Source: Peptococcaceae bacterium BRH_c8a (GTDB lineage Bacteria > Bacillota > Desulfotomaculia > Desulfotomaculales > Desulfallaceae). Taken from it: 64,000 nucleotides of DNA. Positions 1 to 7,552 of the stretch are shown piece after piece. The translations under genes and the position numbers were made by a program. Under the pieces are notes generated by a model that did not search any database, was not told where the DNA came from, and saw only the letters and a list, made by a program, of their open reading frames with translations. Location of the stretch: the NCBI GenBank assembly GCA_000961575.1, contig LADP01000013.1, positions 62,001-126,000 of the forward strand, written 5' to 3'. Within the stretch, counting starts at the first letter, position 1, and each line of letters opens with the position of its first letter.

Positions 1-748
1 TGATCTGGTTGATGTCGTTGTAGACAAGGTGATGGTTGATGGCCAAATGGTGGCCGAGAATGGACGGCTGAATCAAGCACTCCCAGCCTATACCTATCCC
101 CAAGCAGCGCGTAATACAGTGCATCTCAAGGAAAAGCTGTTGCCGCAGCATTTTGTGATTAAGGCACCAGCTGGCTCAACAAGTGTTAAGGCGCATGTAA
201 TGGAGATTATTGAAGCCCACGTGGGCACTTACCACCGGGTCATTGATATGCCGGTCGTGGCTGGACAACCCCGGCATCAAAAGGCGGATGATGTGGCTAA
301 AGTAATGGTGATGGAGCGGCATGGTGGGCCTGGAACCTACGGCATGGGTTATGTAAAAGGTTTTGGTTTACAAGCCGGAGCGGTAGCATCTACGGTAGCG
401 CATGACAGCCATAATCTTTTGATTGTGGGCACCAATGATGAGGATATGGCTCTGGCTGGCAATACGTTGGCTGAAGTCGGGGGTGGCATGATTGCTGTTA
501 AAGATGGTCAAGTCTTGGCTGTGCTGCCGCTGCCCATTGCCGGGCTGATGTCTGACAGGCCGCTGGAAGAAGTGGCTGCAAATGTGGCGCGGTTGGACGA
601 TGCCTGGAAGGAACTGGGGTGCCATCTAGTGTCTCCGTTCATGACAATGGCGCTGATTTCCCTACCCGTCCTGCCTGAACTGCGTCTTACCAACCGGGGC
701 CTGGTAGACTGCCTCAACTTTAAAATGCTGGCCTCGGTGGTTGAATAA
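1..748 (+). CDS. ade: Adenine deaminase, C-terminal part (5' end outside the window)
   Basis: Hydrolyses adenine to hypoxanthine and ammonia in purine salvage. The frame is open from base 2, so the metal-binding amidohydrolase N-terminal half lies upstream of the window. The visible 249 residues match the C-terminal domain of the family: RHGGPGTYGMGYVKGFG, then a SHNLLIVGTND segment, and LPLPIAGLMSD near the end. The gene stops with TAA at 746-748 and is followed at once by a large palindromic repeat that could act as its terminator. The family call is firm; nothing can be said about the start or promoter. Confidence 0.93.
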   Translation, partial: DLVDVVVDKVMVDGQMVAENGRLNQALPAYTYPQAARNTVHLKEKLLPQHFVIKAPAGSTSVKAHVMEIIEAHVGTYHRVIDMPVVAGQPRHQKADDVAKVMVMERHGGPGTYGMGYVKGFGLQAGAVASTVAHDSHNLLIVGTNDEDMALAGNTLAEVGGGMIAVKDGQVLAVLPLPIAGLMSDRPLEEVAANVARLDDAWKELGCHLVSPFMTMALISLPVLPELRLTNRGLVDCLNFKMLASVVE

Positions 749-760
749 AGGGGCAGCCGA

Positions 761-842
761 GGGGCCAGACAAGGGGACAGGGACTTGTCTGTTTTAAAAA
801 ACAGACAAGTCCCTGTCCCCTTGTCTGGCCCCCTTGTCTGGC
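761..842. repeat. Palindromic repeat, 35-bp perfect hairpin
   Basis: Two 35-base arms (761-795 and 798-832) are perfect reverse complements with a 2-base gap. Each arm carries the core AAGGGGACAGGGACTTGTC found at many sites in the window. A further half copy (CCCTTGTCTGG) follows at 832-842. It lies between the convergent ade and azlD genes, where it may work as a bidirectional terminator. Confidence 0.9.
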
Positions 843-849
843 AGTCCTG

Positions 850-1179
850 TTAGATATTGAACCAGCGCAAGGCGAACATCACCGTCAGGCCCAAAGTCAT
901 GGTGGCGATAACGCTGCGGCTTTTATAGGCGGTCACCGCTGCGACGCAACCCGCCAGCAAATAATGGTTGCCGGTGCTGATATCCAGGTGGCCCTGGGGC
1001 AGTAAAAGGGCGGGCACGATTAGGGCGGTTAAGATGGCGGTGGGTACGTGCTTCAGCCATTTGTTCATCCACCCGGGCACCCCGTTGCGGCTGAACAGGG
1101 CCAGGCAGGCGAACCGGGTGAAATAGGTGACCGCGGCCATGCCGGCGATAATTAGCAGGATTTCATTGTTGGGCATCAT
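850..1179 (-). CDS. azlD: AzlD-family branched-chain amino acid transport subunit
   Basis: Small hydrophobic protein of 109 aa with three or four membrane segments, the small partner of AzlC. Typical AzlD features are the N-terminal TYFTRFACLALF region and the VPTAILTALIVPALL segment. AzlCD pairs export branched-chain amino acids and some analogues across the cytoplasmic membrane. Its ATG at 1179 lies inside the end of azlC (17-base overlap), so the two are translationally coupled and form a two-gene operon. The exact substrate cannot be read from the sequence. Confidence 0.88.
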   Translation of the reverse strand: MMPNNEILLIIAGMAAVTYFTRFACLALFSRNGVPGWMNKWLKHVPTAILTALIVPALLLPQGHLDISTGNHYLLAGCVAAVTAYKSRSVIATMTLGLTVMFALRWFNI

Positions 1180-1891
1180 TTTTCCCTTCCAGCAGGCCGC
1201 CGGCGGCGCTGGCCGCCAAGCAGGCGATAATAATATACCATTTGCCCGGCAGATACATGGCGCCGACTACGGCAACCACTGCGGACAGGGCACAGACCAA
1301 GGCGCTGGTTCGATCCGCCAGGCGGGGCATTAAAAGAGCCAGAAACATGGCCGGCATGGCGAAGTCCAATCCCCAGCCCAGGGGGTCGGCGATACGCTCG
1401 CCCATGAAAACACCAACCACGGTTGAGGTCACCCAGACTATATAAAATGACAGATTGCACCCCAACTGGTAACCGGGGTGGTATCCACTTTGCCGCACGC
1501 GGTCTATGGTGAGCGCGTAAGTTTCGTCCACTATGCCAAAGGCCAGCAGCGCTTGCATGGGTACGGGCAGGCGGTTCATGTACGGTGCCAGCGAGGCCCC
1601 CATTAGCAGGTGGCGCAGGTTAACCAGCAGCGTAGTCAGCACAATTAACCCCCATCCGGCGGGGCCGGCGCCCAACATGGTCATGGCCACAAACTGGGAG
1701 GCGCCCGCGAAAACCAGGGCCGACATCAGCACTGTTGCCAGGGGCGTCAGGCCTATGGTAATGCCCATGATGCCGCAGGCCAGCCCGAAGGGCACCACGC
1801 CCACGATAACCGGCAGGCTGTCCCGGATTCCGGCCCGAAATTCTACCGTCATTACGCTGCCCCGGCCGGGCAGTATTCTGGCCATGCTCAT
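1163..1891 (-). CDS. azlC: AzlC-family amino acid permease
   Basis: Large subunit of an AzlCD exporter, 242 aa, with about six membrane segments. Characteristic stretches are LPVIVGVVPFGLACGIM near the N-terminus and ASQFVAMTMLGAG. The frame is open as far as 2098, but the ATG at 1891 is preceded by a good ribosome site (GGGAGGG, 6 bases upstream), so I take that start. The longer reading would run through the intergenic operator region. It is divergent from a MocR-type regulator, which is the obvious candidate controller. Confidence 0.9.
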   Translation of the reverse strand: MSMARILPGRGSVMTVEFRAGIRDSLPVIVGVVPFGLACGIMGITIGLTPLATVLMSALVFAGASQFVAMTMLGAGPAGWGLIVLTTLLVNLRHLLMGASLAPYMNRLPVPMQALLAFGIVDETYALTIDRVRQSGYHPGYQLGCNLSFYIVWVTSTVVGVFMGERIADPLGWGLDFAMPAMFLALLMPRLADRTSALVCALSAVVAVVGAMYLPGKWYIIIACLAASAAGGLLEGKNDAQQ

Positions 1892-2007
1892 CTGCGTCCC
1901 TCCCGGTATTTCCCCTACATCCCCATACCACAGCATTCTGTTGTTTATAATTCTGATCCTTTTTTCATAAACTTTTTCTATCTTAACCGGCAGGAAAAAC
2001 ACCGTAA

Positions 2008-2077
2008 ATATCCAATTAGTAATAATGTGCAGGCAATTGGATATTAAGGGGCGATTTTTACCGAATGGATATATCCA
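2008..2077. promoter_or_regulatory. Operator cluster with four TGGATAT boxes
   Basis: A perfect 10-bp inverted repeat, ATATCCAATT at 2008-2017 and AATTGGATAT at 2035-2044, lies between azlC and the MocR gene. A 12-bp palindrome TGGATATATCCA (2066-2077) overlaps the first codons of the regulator. All four half sites share TGGATAT. The placement suggests autoregulation and control of azlCD. Sequence symmetry is seen; binding is inferred. Confidence 0.55.
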
Positions 2078-3588
2078 AAATAATAACCGGTGTCCCAATG
2101 GATCCGCAATCCCGGCAGCCCATGTACTTGCAGATAGCCTGGATTATCGGGGAGAAAATCCGGGGCTTAATTTTAACCTCTGGTACCAAGCTGCCGCCGG
2201 AGCGGGAGCTGGCAGCCCTGTTCAGGGTTAGCCGCACCACGGCGATCAACGCTTACCGCTACCTGGAACAACAGGGGCTGGTGGTCACCAGGGTGGGCAG
2301 CGGCACCTATGTGGCCGAATTGTCCACAGGGACGGCAGAGGAAGGCAGTGCGGTGCCCTGGATGCAGTTAATGACCCCATTCCCCCGGCTGCCGCTGTCC
2401 ACAGTGTTGCGGGAACTCCTGGATATCGACTTTTCCGGCGGCAGTATTTCGCTGGCCGCCGGTATGCCCGACCCCGATTTGTACCCGGTCGAACTGCTGC
2501 AGCGCATTATGAGCGGGGTTGATAACAGCATTAACCCGGTTGACCTGGGCCACATCGCCACCGAGGGCTACGGCCCGCTGCGCCGTTTGGTGGCCCGCCT
2601 GCTGGTCGACCGGGATATTGAATCAACCGGAGAAAACGTGATGATTACCGCGGGCTCCCAGCAAGGGTTATACCTGCTCAGTAAGGCCCTGTTGGAACCC
2701 GGGGACTACGTGGTGGTGGAGTCACCTACTTTTATCGGTGCGCACCAAGTATTTAGCGCCGCCGGCGCCCGAATCCTGGGCCTGCCTACGGGGCGGTCTT
2801 ATTTTAGCATGCTGGAGGATTACCTGGTGCGCTACCGGCCTAAGCTGCTTTATTTGATACCCACCTACCACAATCCCACCGGGCGGGTGATGTCTGAAGC
2901 CGAGCGCCGGGAGTTACTCAGGCTGGCGGCCCGGCACCGGTTGGTGGTGGTGGAAGACGATCCATACAGCAGCCTGTATTACGGTGAAAAGCCGCCCGCG
3001 TCCCTTAAGGCGCTGGATACTTATGGCGGGGTGGTGTATTTAAGCACGTACTCCAAGGTTCTGTTCCCCGGGCTGCGCACCGGTTACGTGGTAGCCAACC
3101 CGGCCCTGATCAACCGGATGGCCCTGGAAAAGCAATTTATTGATTTGCACAGCAACAACCTGGCCCAGTGGCTGTTGTGCAGGTTTTTGGCCAGCGGCGC
3201 CCTGGATGAACATTTGACTCTGGTACGCAGTGAGTACAAAAAACGCCGGGATGCGCTGTCTAAAGCGCTGCGGCGGTATTGTGGTACAGATCTGTCTTTT
3301 GAGCTGCCCGGAGGCGGGTTCTTCATCTGGTGCCGCCTTAACCGGCTTTTTTCATCCAGCCGTTTGTTGCATCAGGCCACTGGTGAGGGCGTGTCTTTCG
3401 TGCCGGGTGAGGCGTTTTATGTGCACCCGCCCGAGGGTGAAAAAGAGCTTCGGCTTTGCTTTGCCACCCATGCTGAAAAACCGCTCCAGGAAGGTACCCG
3501 CCGGTTGGCCCGGGCCCTGGCCGGAATTAAAAGGACGGGTAAAGATCAAGATACTATAGTGAACCAACCGGTCAAACCGCTGATATAA
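2065..3588 (+). CDS. MocR/PdxR-type regulator (GntR HTH fused to aminotransferase fold)
   Basis: A 507-aa regulator. Residues about 12-80 are a GntR winged helix (KLPPERELAALFRVSRTTA, then YLEQQGLVVTRVGSGTYV). The rest is a fold-type I aminotransferase domain with HNPTGRVMS, VEDDPYSSLYYG and the PLP-lysine region STYSKVLFPGLRTGYV. In this family the aminotransferase domain senses PLP or an amino compound. It is divergent from azlCD, so it probably controls amino acid export. The ATG overlaps a TGGATAT palindrome, and the ribosome site is weak. The true ligand is unknown. Confidence 0.9.
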   Translation: MDISKIITGVPMDPQSRQPMYLQIAWIIGEKIRGLILTSGTKLPPERELAALFRVSRTTAINAYRYLEQQGLVVTRVGSGTYVAELSTGTAEEGSAVPWMQLMTPFPRLPLSTVLRELLDIDFSGGSISLAAGMPDPDLYPVELLQRIMSGVDNSINPVDLGHIATEGYGPLRRLVARLLVDRDIESTGENVMITAGSQQGLYLLSKALLEPGDYVVVESPTFIGAHQVFSAAGARILGLPTGRSYFSMLEDYLVRYRPKLLYLIPTYHNPTGRVMSEAERRELLRLAARHRLVVVEDDPYSSLYYGEKPPASLKALDTYGGVVYLSTYSKVLFPGLRTGYVVANPALINRMALEKQFIDLHSNNLAQWLLCRFLASGALDEHLTLVRSEYKKRRDALSKALRRYCGTDLSFELPGGGFFIWCRLNRLFSSSRLLHQATGEGVSFVPGEAFYVHPPEGEKELRLCFATHAEKPLQEGTRRLARALAGIKRTGKDQDTIVNQPVKPLI

Positions 3589-3670
3589 ACTTCCTGCAGG
3601 GAGCTTTGGGAAGGAACAATAGCTGGGGTGCAGAGAAAACAGGCAGTAGATTATATTACAGGGAATGGTT

Positions 3671-4486
3671 ATGATGGCTAAAATATATCTAAGCGAAGAA
3701 AAAGAAACTTTACTGATACCACTGTACGGTAAAGCCAAGGAAAGTCAAAAAAAAGCACCTATCCTTATTGACAAAAAGGCAGTCGAAATTGTTAATCAGA
3801 TAGATTACAACTTCAATCGGTTAAAGATACCTAAAAAAACAAACATCATGATGTCCTTAAGGGCTAAGCTTATTGATAATTTTGTTAAGTCGTTTCTTGA
3901 AAAGGGTAATGAAAGCGTTGTTTTGCACTTAGGGTGTGGTCTGGATAGTAGATATAATAGAATTGAAAACAATAATGCCCACTGGTACGACATAGACTTT
4001 AAAGAGGTTATTGATATCCGCAGGCATTTTTATGAAGAAACAGATCTATATCATCTAATTTCTTCCTCGGTCACAGAAAATAAATGGATAGAAGGAATTC
4101 CAAAGGGGAAAAAACAATATATTGTTATTGCTGAAGGGTTATTTATGTACCTTAAAGAAAATGATATCAAAGCACTAATAAATAATCTACTAAACAGTAT
4201 TGGCAAATTTACTTTAATTTTCGATGCCTTTAGTGTCTATACTGCAAAAAAAATAAAAAATCACCCCTCGATTAAGAAAACAGGTGCACAAATTTGGTGG
4301 GGTATTGATAACCCGGCAGAGCTCACCAAATGGGGGATGGCGATTAAATTAATTCAAGAACAATACTTTACAGTAAATGAAGAAATTAATAATCTAGACA
4401 CCGTTACAAAAACAATATTTAAAATAGCAAATTTATTTTCAGCAGCTAGAAAAGCGCACAGATTATTGATTTATCAAGTTGGTTAA
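3671..4486 (+). CDS. SAM-dependent methyltransferase of the LCM/TcmP family
   Basis: About 271 aa. The SAM-binding motif VVLHLGCGLDSRYNRIE and the acidic WYDIDFKEVIDIRR segment are those of leucine-carboxyl-methyltransferase-like O-methyltransferases (PPM1/TcmP/OMT group). A later AEGLFMYL motif is also typical. In-frame ATGs occur at 3665, 3671 and 3674; AGGGA at 3659-3663 best serves 3671. The coding sequence is strikingly AT-rich next to the GC-richer MocR gene, which suggests recent acquisition. The substrate is unknown, and the following flavoprotein need not be functionally linked. Confidence 0.8.
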   Translation: MMAKIYLSEEKETLLIPLYGKAKESQKKAPILIDKKAVEIVNQIDYNFNRLKIPKKTNIMMSLRAKLIDNFVKSFLEKGNESVVLHLGCGLDSRYNRIENNNAHWYDIDFKEVIDIRRHFYEETDLYHLISSSVTENKWIEGIPKGKKQYIVIAEGLFMYLKENDIKALINNLLNSIGKFTLIFDAFSVYTAKKIKNHPSIKKTGAQIWWGIDNPAELTKWGMAIKLIQEQYFTVNEEINNLDTVTKTIFKIANLFSAARKAHRLLIYQVG

Positions 4487-4530
4487 ACAGGCTTAAAAAA
4501 TATTAACTTTTGTAAAGGGAGGAAATTTTA

Positions 4531-5163
4531 ATGAAAGTAGTAGCCTTTAACGGCAGTCCCAATAAGGAAGGGAATACTTATCATGCATTAAAAATAGTGA
4601 CCGAGGCGCTTGAAACAGAAGGTATCGAAACAGAAATTGTTCATGTCGGCAACAAGTCGCTTAGAGGCTGTTTAGCATGTGGGCAATGCCGCAAGAAAAG
4701 AGATGAAAAGTGCATTACGGATGATGAAGTGAACGAATGGATTCAAAAATTTAAAGCAGCGGACGGCGTAATTTTAGGCTCACCTGTGCACTATGCGTCA
4801 ATTGGTGCTACCATGAAAGCCTTTTTAGACCGGGCGTTTTATGTTGCCGGTAACAACGGTGGAATATTTAGACATAAAGTCGGTGCGGCTGTAGTGGCTG
4901 TAAGACGTTCCGGGGGCATGGCAGCCTTTGACCAATTAAATCATTACCTTACTTATTCAGAAATGCTAATCCCAACTTCAAATTATTGGAATATTATTCA
5001 CGGCACCAGGCCCGGGGAAGCGTTACAAGATCAAGAAGGAGTGCAAATCATGAGGATCCTTGGTAAAAATATGGCTTGGCTCCTCAAATTAGTTGAAAAC
5101 GGAAACGGTTCGGTACCGATACCGGAACAAGAAAAAAAAGTAATGACAAATTTTATTCGCTAA
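4531..5163 (+). CDS. Flavodoxin-fold NAD(P)H-dependent oxidoreductase / iron-sulfur flavoprotein
   Basis: A 210-aa protein. The FMN-phosphate loop FNGSPNKEGNT (residues 6-16) is followed by a cysteine cluster CLACGQC with a further Cys ten residues on, as in iron-sulfur flavoproteins that carry a [4Fe-4S] cluster. LGSPVHYASIGATMKAFLDR is the usual flavodoxin-like binding segment. These cytoplasmic proteins pass electrons to small acceptors or reduce quinones. Start at ATG 4531 with AGGGAGG upstream. A hairpin terminator at 5246 probably ends the transcript. Confidence 0.85.
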   Translation: MKVVAFNGSPNKEGNTYHALKIVTEALETEGIETEIVHVGNKSLRGCLACGQCRKKRDEKCITDDEVNEWIQKFKAADGVILGSPVHYASIGATMKAFLDRAFYVAGNNGGIFRHKVGAAVVAVRRSGGMAAFDQLNHYLTYSEMLIPTSNYWNIIHGTRPGEALQDQEGVQIMRILGKNMAWLLKLVENGNGSVPIPEQEKKVMTNFIR

Positions 5164-5180
5164 AGGACAAAACAAGGGAG

Positions 5181-5207
5181 CAGACAAGGGGACAGGGACT
5201 TGTCTTG
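5181..5207. repeat. Palindromic repeat, single arm
   Basis: One copy of the AAGGGGACAGGGACTTGTC arm with flanking CAGAC, just after the flavoprotein gene. There is no second arm nearby. Confidence 0.85.
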
Positions 5208-5245
5208 TCCAGGGTCGGGATTATTTTGGGGCACCTTATTTTTTT

Positions 5246-5280
5246 GAGTCAGGGGATCGGTTCCTTGACTCTTTTTTTTT
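5246..5280 (+). terminator. Rho-independent terminator
   Basis: GAGTC...GACTC stem of about 11 pairs (with G-U pairs) at 5246-5271, followed by nine T residues. It sits downstream of the flavoprotein gene. Confidence 0.8.
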
Positions 5281-5458
5281 ACAAGGTGGGAGGCCTAACC
5301 TACACTCCCATCCGCCAGACATTGAAAGAGTAATGTTTTAATTTACGGACACGTGGTAAAATATTACTGGTGTGAAATCACATGCTTACCATCATAATTA
5401 AGTACCTAGCCGCATAACCGTAATCTGTTCATAATTTCTGATACGAGGAGGCCACAAC

Positions 5459-5764
5459 ATGCAATGTCCAAATTGCCAAAAAGCTCTGCAGGGGGACTTT
5501 AAATTTTGCCCCTATTGCGGTGCGGAAGTGGTTAAAAATTTCACCTGTCATACCTGCCACAAACAAGTTGACCCGGCCTGGGTTTCCTGCCCTTACTGTG
5601 GTAGCAATTTGAAGGCACCTGGCCAGCAGCCCGCTCAACAGCAGCCAGTCCGCAGACCGGAACAGCAACACCCGCCGTATGCCCACGGGCACTACCACGG
5701 CAGCAGTTCGGCCAAACGCTCCCATAAGCGCAAGGGCTTTTTAGGACGTATGTTTTCATCTTGA
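5459..5764 (+). CDS. Double zinc-ribbon protein
   Basis: A 101-aa protein with two treble-clef/zinc-ribbon units: CPNC...CPYCG (residues 3-21) and CHTC...CPYCG (residues 30-48). These are followed by a Gln/Pro/His-rich linker and a basic tail. The ATG has a strong ribosome site (GAGGAG). Its TGA stop (5762-5764) is in the same frame as the kinase that follows, and only 36 bases separate them. Zinc ribbons of this type often form the N-terminus of bacterial Ser/Thr kinases, so these may be two halves of one protein. A decayed copy of its first 116 coding bases lies at 19916-20029. Confidence 0.8.
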   Translation: MQCPNCQKALQGDFKFCPYCGAEVVKNFTCHTCHKQVDPAWVSCPYCGSNLKAPGQQPAQQQPVRRPEQQHPPYAHGHYHGSSSAKRSHKRKGFLGRMFSS

Positions 5765-5800
5765 AAAGAAAAGCCTTGCATTAGGGGATATGCGATTGAG

Positions 5801-6550
5801 GTGCCGCTTGGCGGCGGTAGTTACGGCGTAGTACTCAAAGCGACCCGGGAGGGCCGCAACTACGCTATTAAGGCTGTCATCAATGATCGTGACGAATCGC
5901 CCGCTAATATAATGCTCAAATTCAGGCTGGAGTCGGAAATCCTCAGGCGCGTCAAGCATCCCCAAATACCCGGGTTTGTAGAGGCCTTTTCAATGGCAGA
6001 GGCGCATTACCTGGTGCAGGAGTATGTTGAGGGGCTGCCGCTAAGCCACCTGATATATACTGGTCGACGTTTTAGTGAGGTGGAAGTAAAGGGGATTATT
6101 TATCAACTGCTGGTAATTTTAAACGCGCTGCATCATCCCCGGCATCAGCAAGATGCTGTTGTACACCGCGATTTACGTCTTTCCAACCTGATGCTAAGCG
6201 GCGATAATCTCTATTTAATTGATTTTGGTTTGGCCAGATTTATTGATGGCCAACAGTTTCCCTTTTGCCCCGACCCTTTGCAAAAAAAATGCGGGTCTGC
6301 TTCAAACTGCAAAGAAAGTTACACCTACCAACTGCTGCGCCGGGAAATATCACCGCGCAGCGACCTGTTCGGGGCCGGGGTGGTGGCTGTGGACCTGTTT
6401 ACTAACTGGGTGGAAGACGAAGCGCTTTTTAAAGAAAGCTGGGAGCACGTACTGCCGCTGTCAGAACCATTTAAGGAATTTATAAAAAAACTGCTTAGCC
6501 GGGAAGGTTTTACCACCACCGCAGAAGCCCTGGCTTATTTGTGTTTATGA
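5801..6550 (+). CDS. Ser/Thr protein kinase domain protein
   Basis: About 249 aa of eukaryotic-like kinase fold. Visible are the glycine loop LGGGSYGVV, the ATP-binding lysine in YAIKAV, the catalytic HRDLRLSNLM, and DFGLARF. The conserved Asp of the C-lobe is in SPRSDLFGAG. There is no transmembrane or sensor domain. GTG at 5801 would cut into the first beta strand; the frame is open back to 5765 and starts there with no normal start codon, directly after the zinc-ribbon TGA. So the kinase may be read through from the zinc-ribbon gene, start at a rare codon, or be a recently split fusion. Confidence 0.8.
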   Translation: MPLGGGSYGVVLKATREGRNYAIKAVINDRDESPANIMLKFRLESEILRRVKHPQIPGFVEAFSMAEAHYLVQEYVEGLPLSHLIYTGRRFSEVEVKGIIYQLLVILNALHHPRHQQDAVVHRDLRLSNLMLSGDNLYLIDFGLARFIDGQQFPFCPDPLQKKCGSASNCKESYTYQLLRREISPRSDLFGAGVVAVDLFTNWVEDEALFKESWEHVLPLSEPFKEFIKKLLSREGFTTTAEALAYLCL

Positions 6551-6910
6551 ACAGACAAGGGGACAGGGACTTGTCTGGTTAATCATACCGGGGTGGCATA
6601 ATATCCAAGGCATGCAAGTAATTAACCGTCAAACAATATTTGAAGATGACACAAGGATTTTATGAAATTTATTGAAATATTACAGTAATGCAAAGAAAAA
6701 TGGATTAAGTTTATGAACTGCTTAATAGGCAATTAACTCTGTTTTGCATTGGTACAATTGGTAATTTGATATTGAAGTTGCGCAAATTGAAGCGTACTTA
6801 ATATCAGCATTATGATGTTTCCACCAGAACCCAGTAGGCTGGTATAACTAATTAAGTAGCAAGTTAATGGTTTTTGTTGGATAACAGACAAGTCCCTGTC
6901 CCCTTGTCTG
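6551..6910. repeat. Composite palindrome-bounded element (copy A)
   Basis: A 360-bp intergenic segment bounded by inverted arms of the AAGGGGACAGGGAC family (6551-6577 and 6884-6910). Near its left arm is AATCATACCGGGGTGGCAT (6581-6599). Near its right arm is GCAAGTTAATGG (6859-6870). Both subterminal blocks recur in other copies. No ORF of note lies inside. It begins directly after the kinase stop codon and fills the gap up to the end of fmdB. Confidence 0.7.
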
Positions 6911-6947
6911 TTTAGGTTCGAACAGCACCTGTTGCTTATTTTATAAA

Positions 6948-7211
6948 TTAATGTTCCAGTTCTTTTTCCGTGGTATCACCACAGCAACTGCCCGGTGTGC
7001 AGTCCTGGTTTTCCGGTTTACTGCCGCAGCACGAGGAAGAACCGCGCAAGTCCGCTGGTGCGCCCACCGAGTTGGGCAGGAAAGGTTTGGATATTAATTT
7101 GGTCAATTCTACGCCTCCGCATTCAGGGCATTTAAGTTCGTTTTCTTTAGCAGGGAGGATAAGGGCTTCAAATTTGTTTCCACATTGACACTTATATTCA
7201 TAAATGGGCAT
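6948..7211 (-). CDS. FmdB-family zinc-ribbon protein
   Basis: An 87-aa protein with the FmdB zinc ribbon at its N-terminus: MPIYEYKCQCG, then CPECGG. The C-terminal half is unusual in being rich in cysteine (CCGSK, CTPGSCCGD), which adds four to five potential metal or redox ligands beyond the four ribbon cysteines. FmdB proteins are small putative regulators, first noted beside formamidase genes; their role is poorly defined. It stands alone on the minus strand between two repeat elements. Confidence 0.8.
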   Translation of the reverse strand: MPIYEYKCQCGNKFEALILPAKENELKCPECGGVELTKLISKPFLPNSVGAPADLRGSSSCCGSKPENQDCTPGSCCGDTTEKELEH

Positions 7212-7285
7212 AGTTCAATCTCCTTTTTTGAGTAATTCTCAACGGATATTTTTTCGACGTTGTTTTAAAAAATCCTGCTGCTAAG

Positions 7286-7351
7286 CAGACAAGGGGACAG
7301 GGACTTGTCTTGTTAAAAATATTTTTATAATCATGCCGAGGTGGTAGGATA
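7286..7351. repeat. Left end of a composite palindrome element (copy D)
   Basis: A single left arm (7286-7311) followed by AATCATGCCGAGGTGGTA (7329-7346), which matches the subterminal block of copies A and B. No right arm was found before the DUF3160 gene, so this copy is partial. The rest of the gap up to 7552 shows no clear feature. Confidence 0.55.
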
Positions 7352-7552
7352 CGCCGGCACGAATGGTTGCCAAAAAGCGTTTGGGCTGCTGTAGTTAGTA
7401 ATTGATAATTGATACTTGGAGCATAGGCTTTTGTGTTTCGGCATCAACCGGTTTTTTTAGACCGGCGTTATGGTGTTTTAATCGGGAACCAAATATTGGT
7501 TCCCGCCGTCTAGAAATAGTAAAAATTGAACGGGAAAAGAAGGTAGTTTCAA

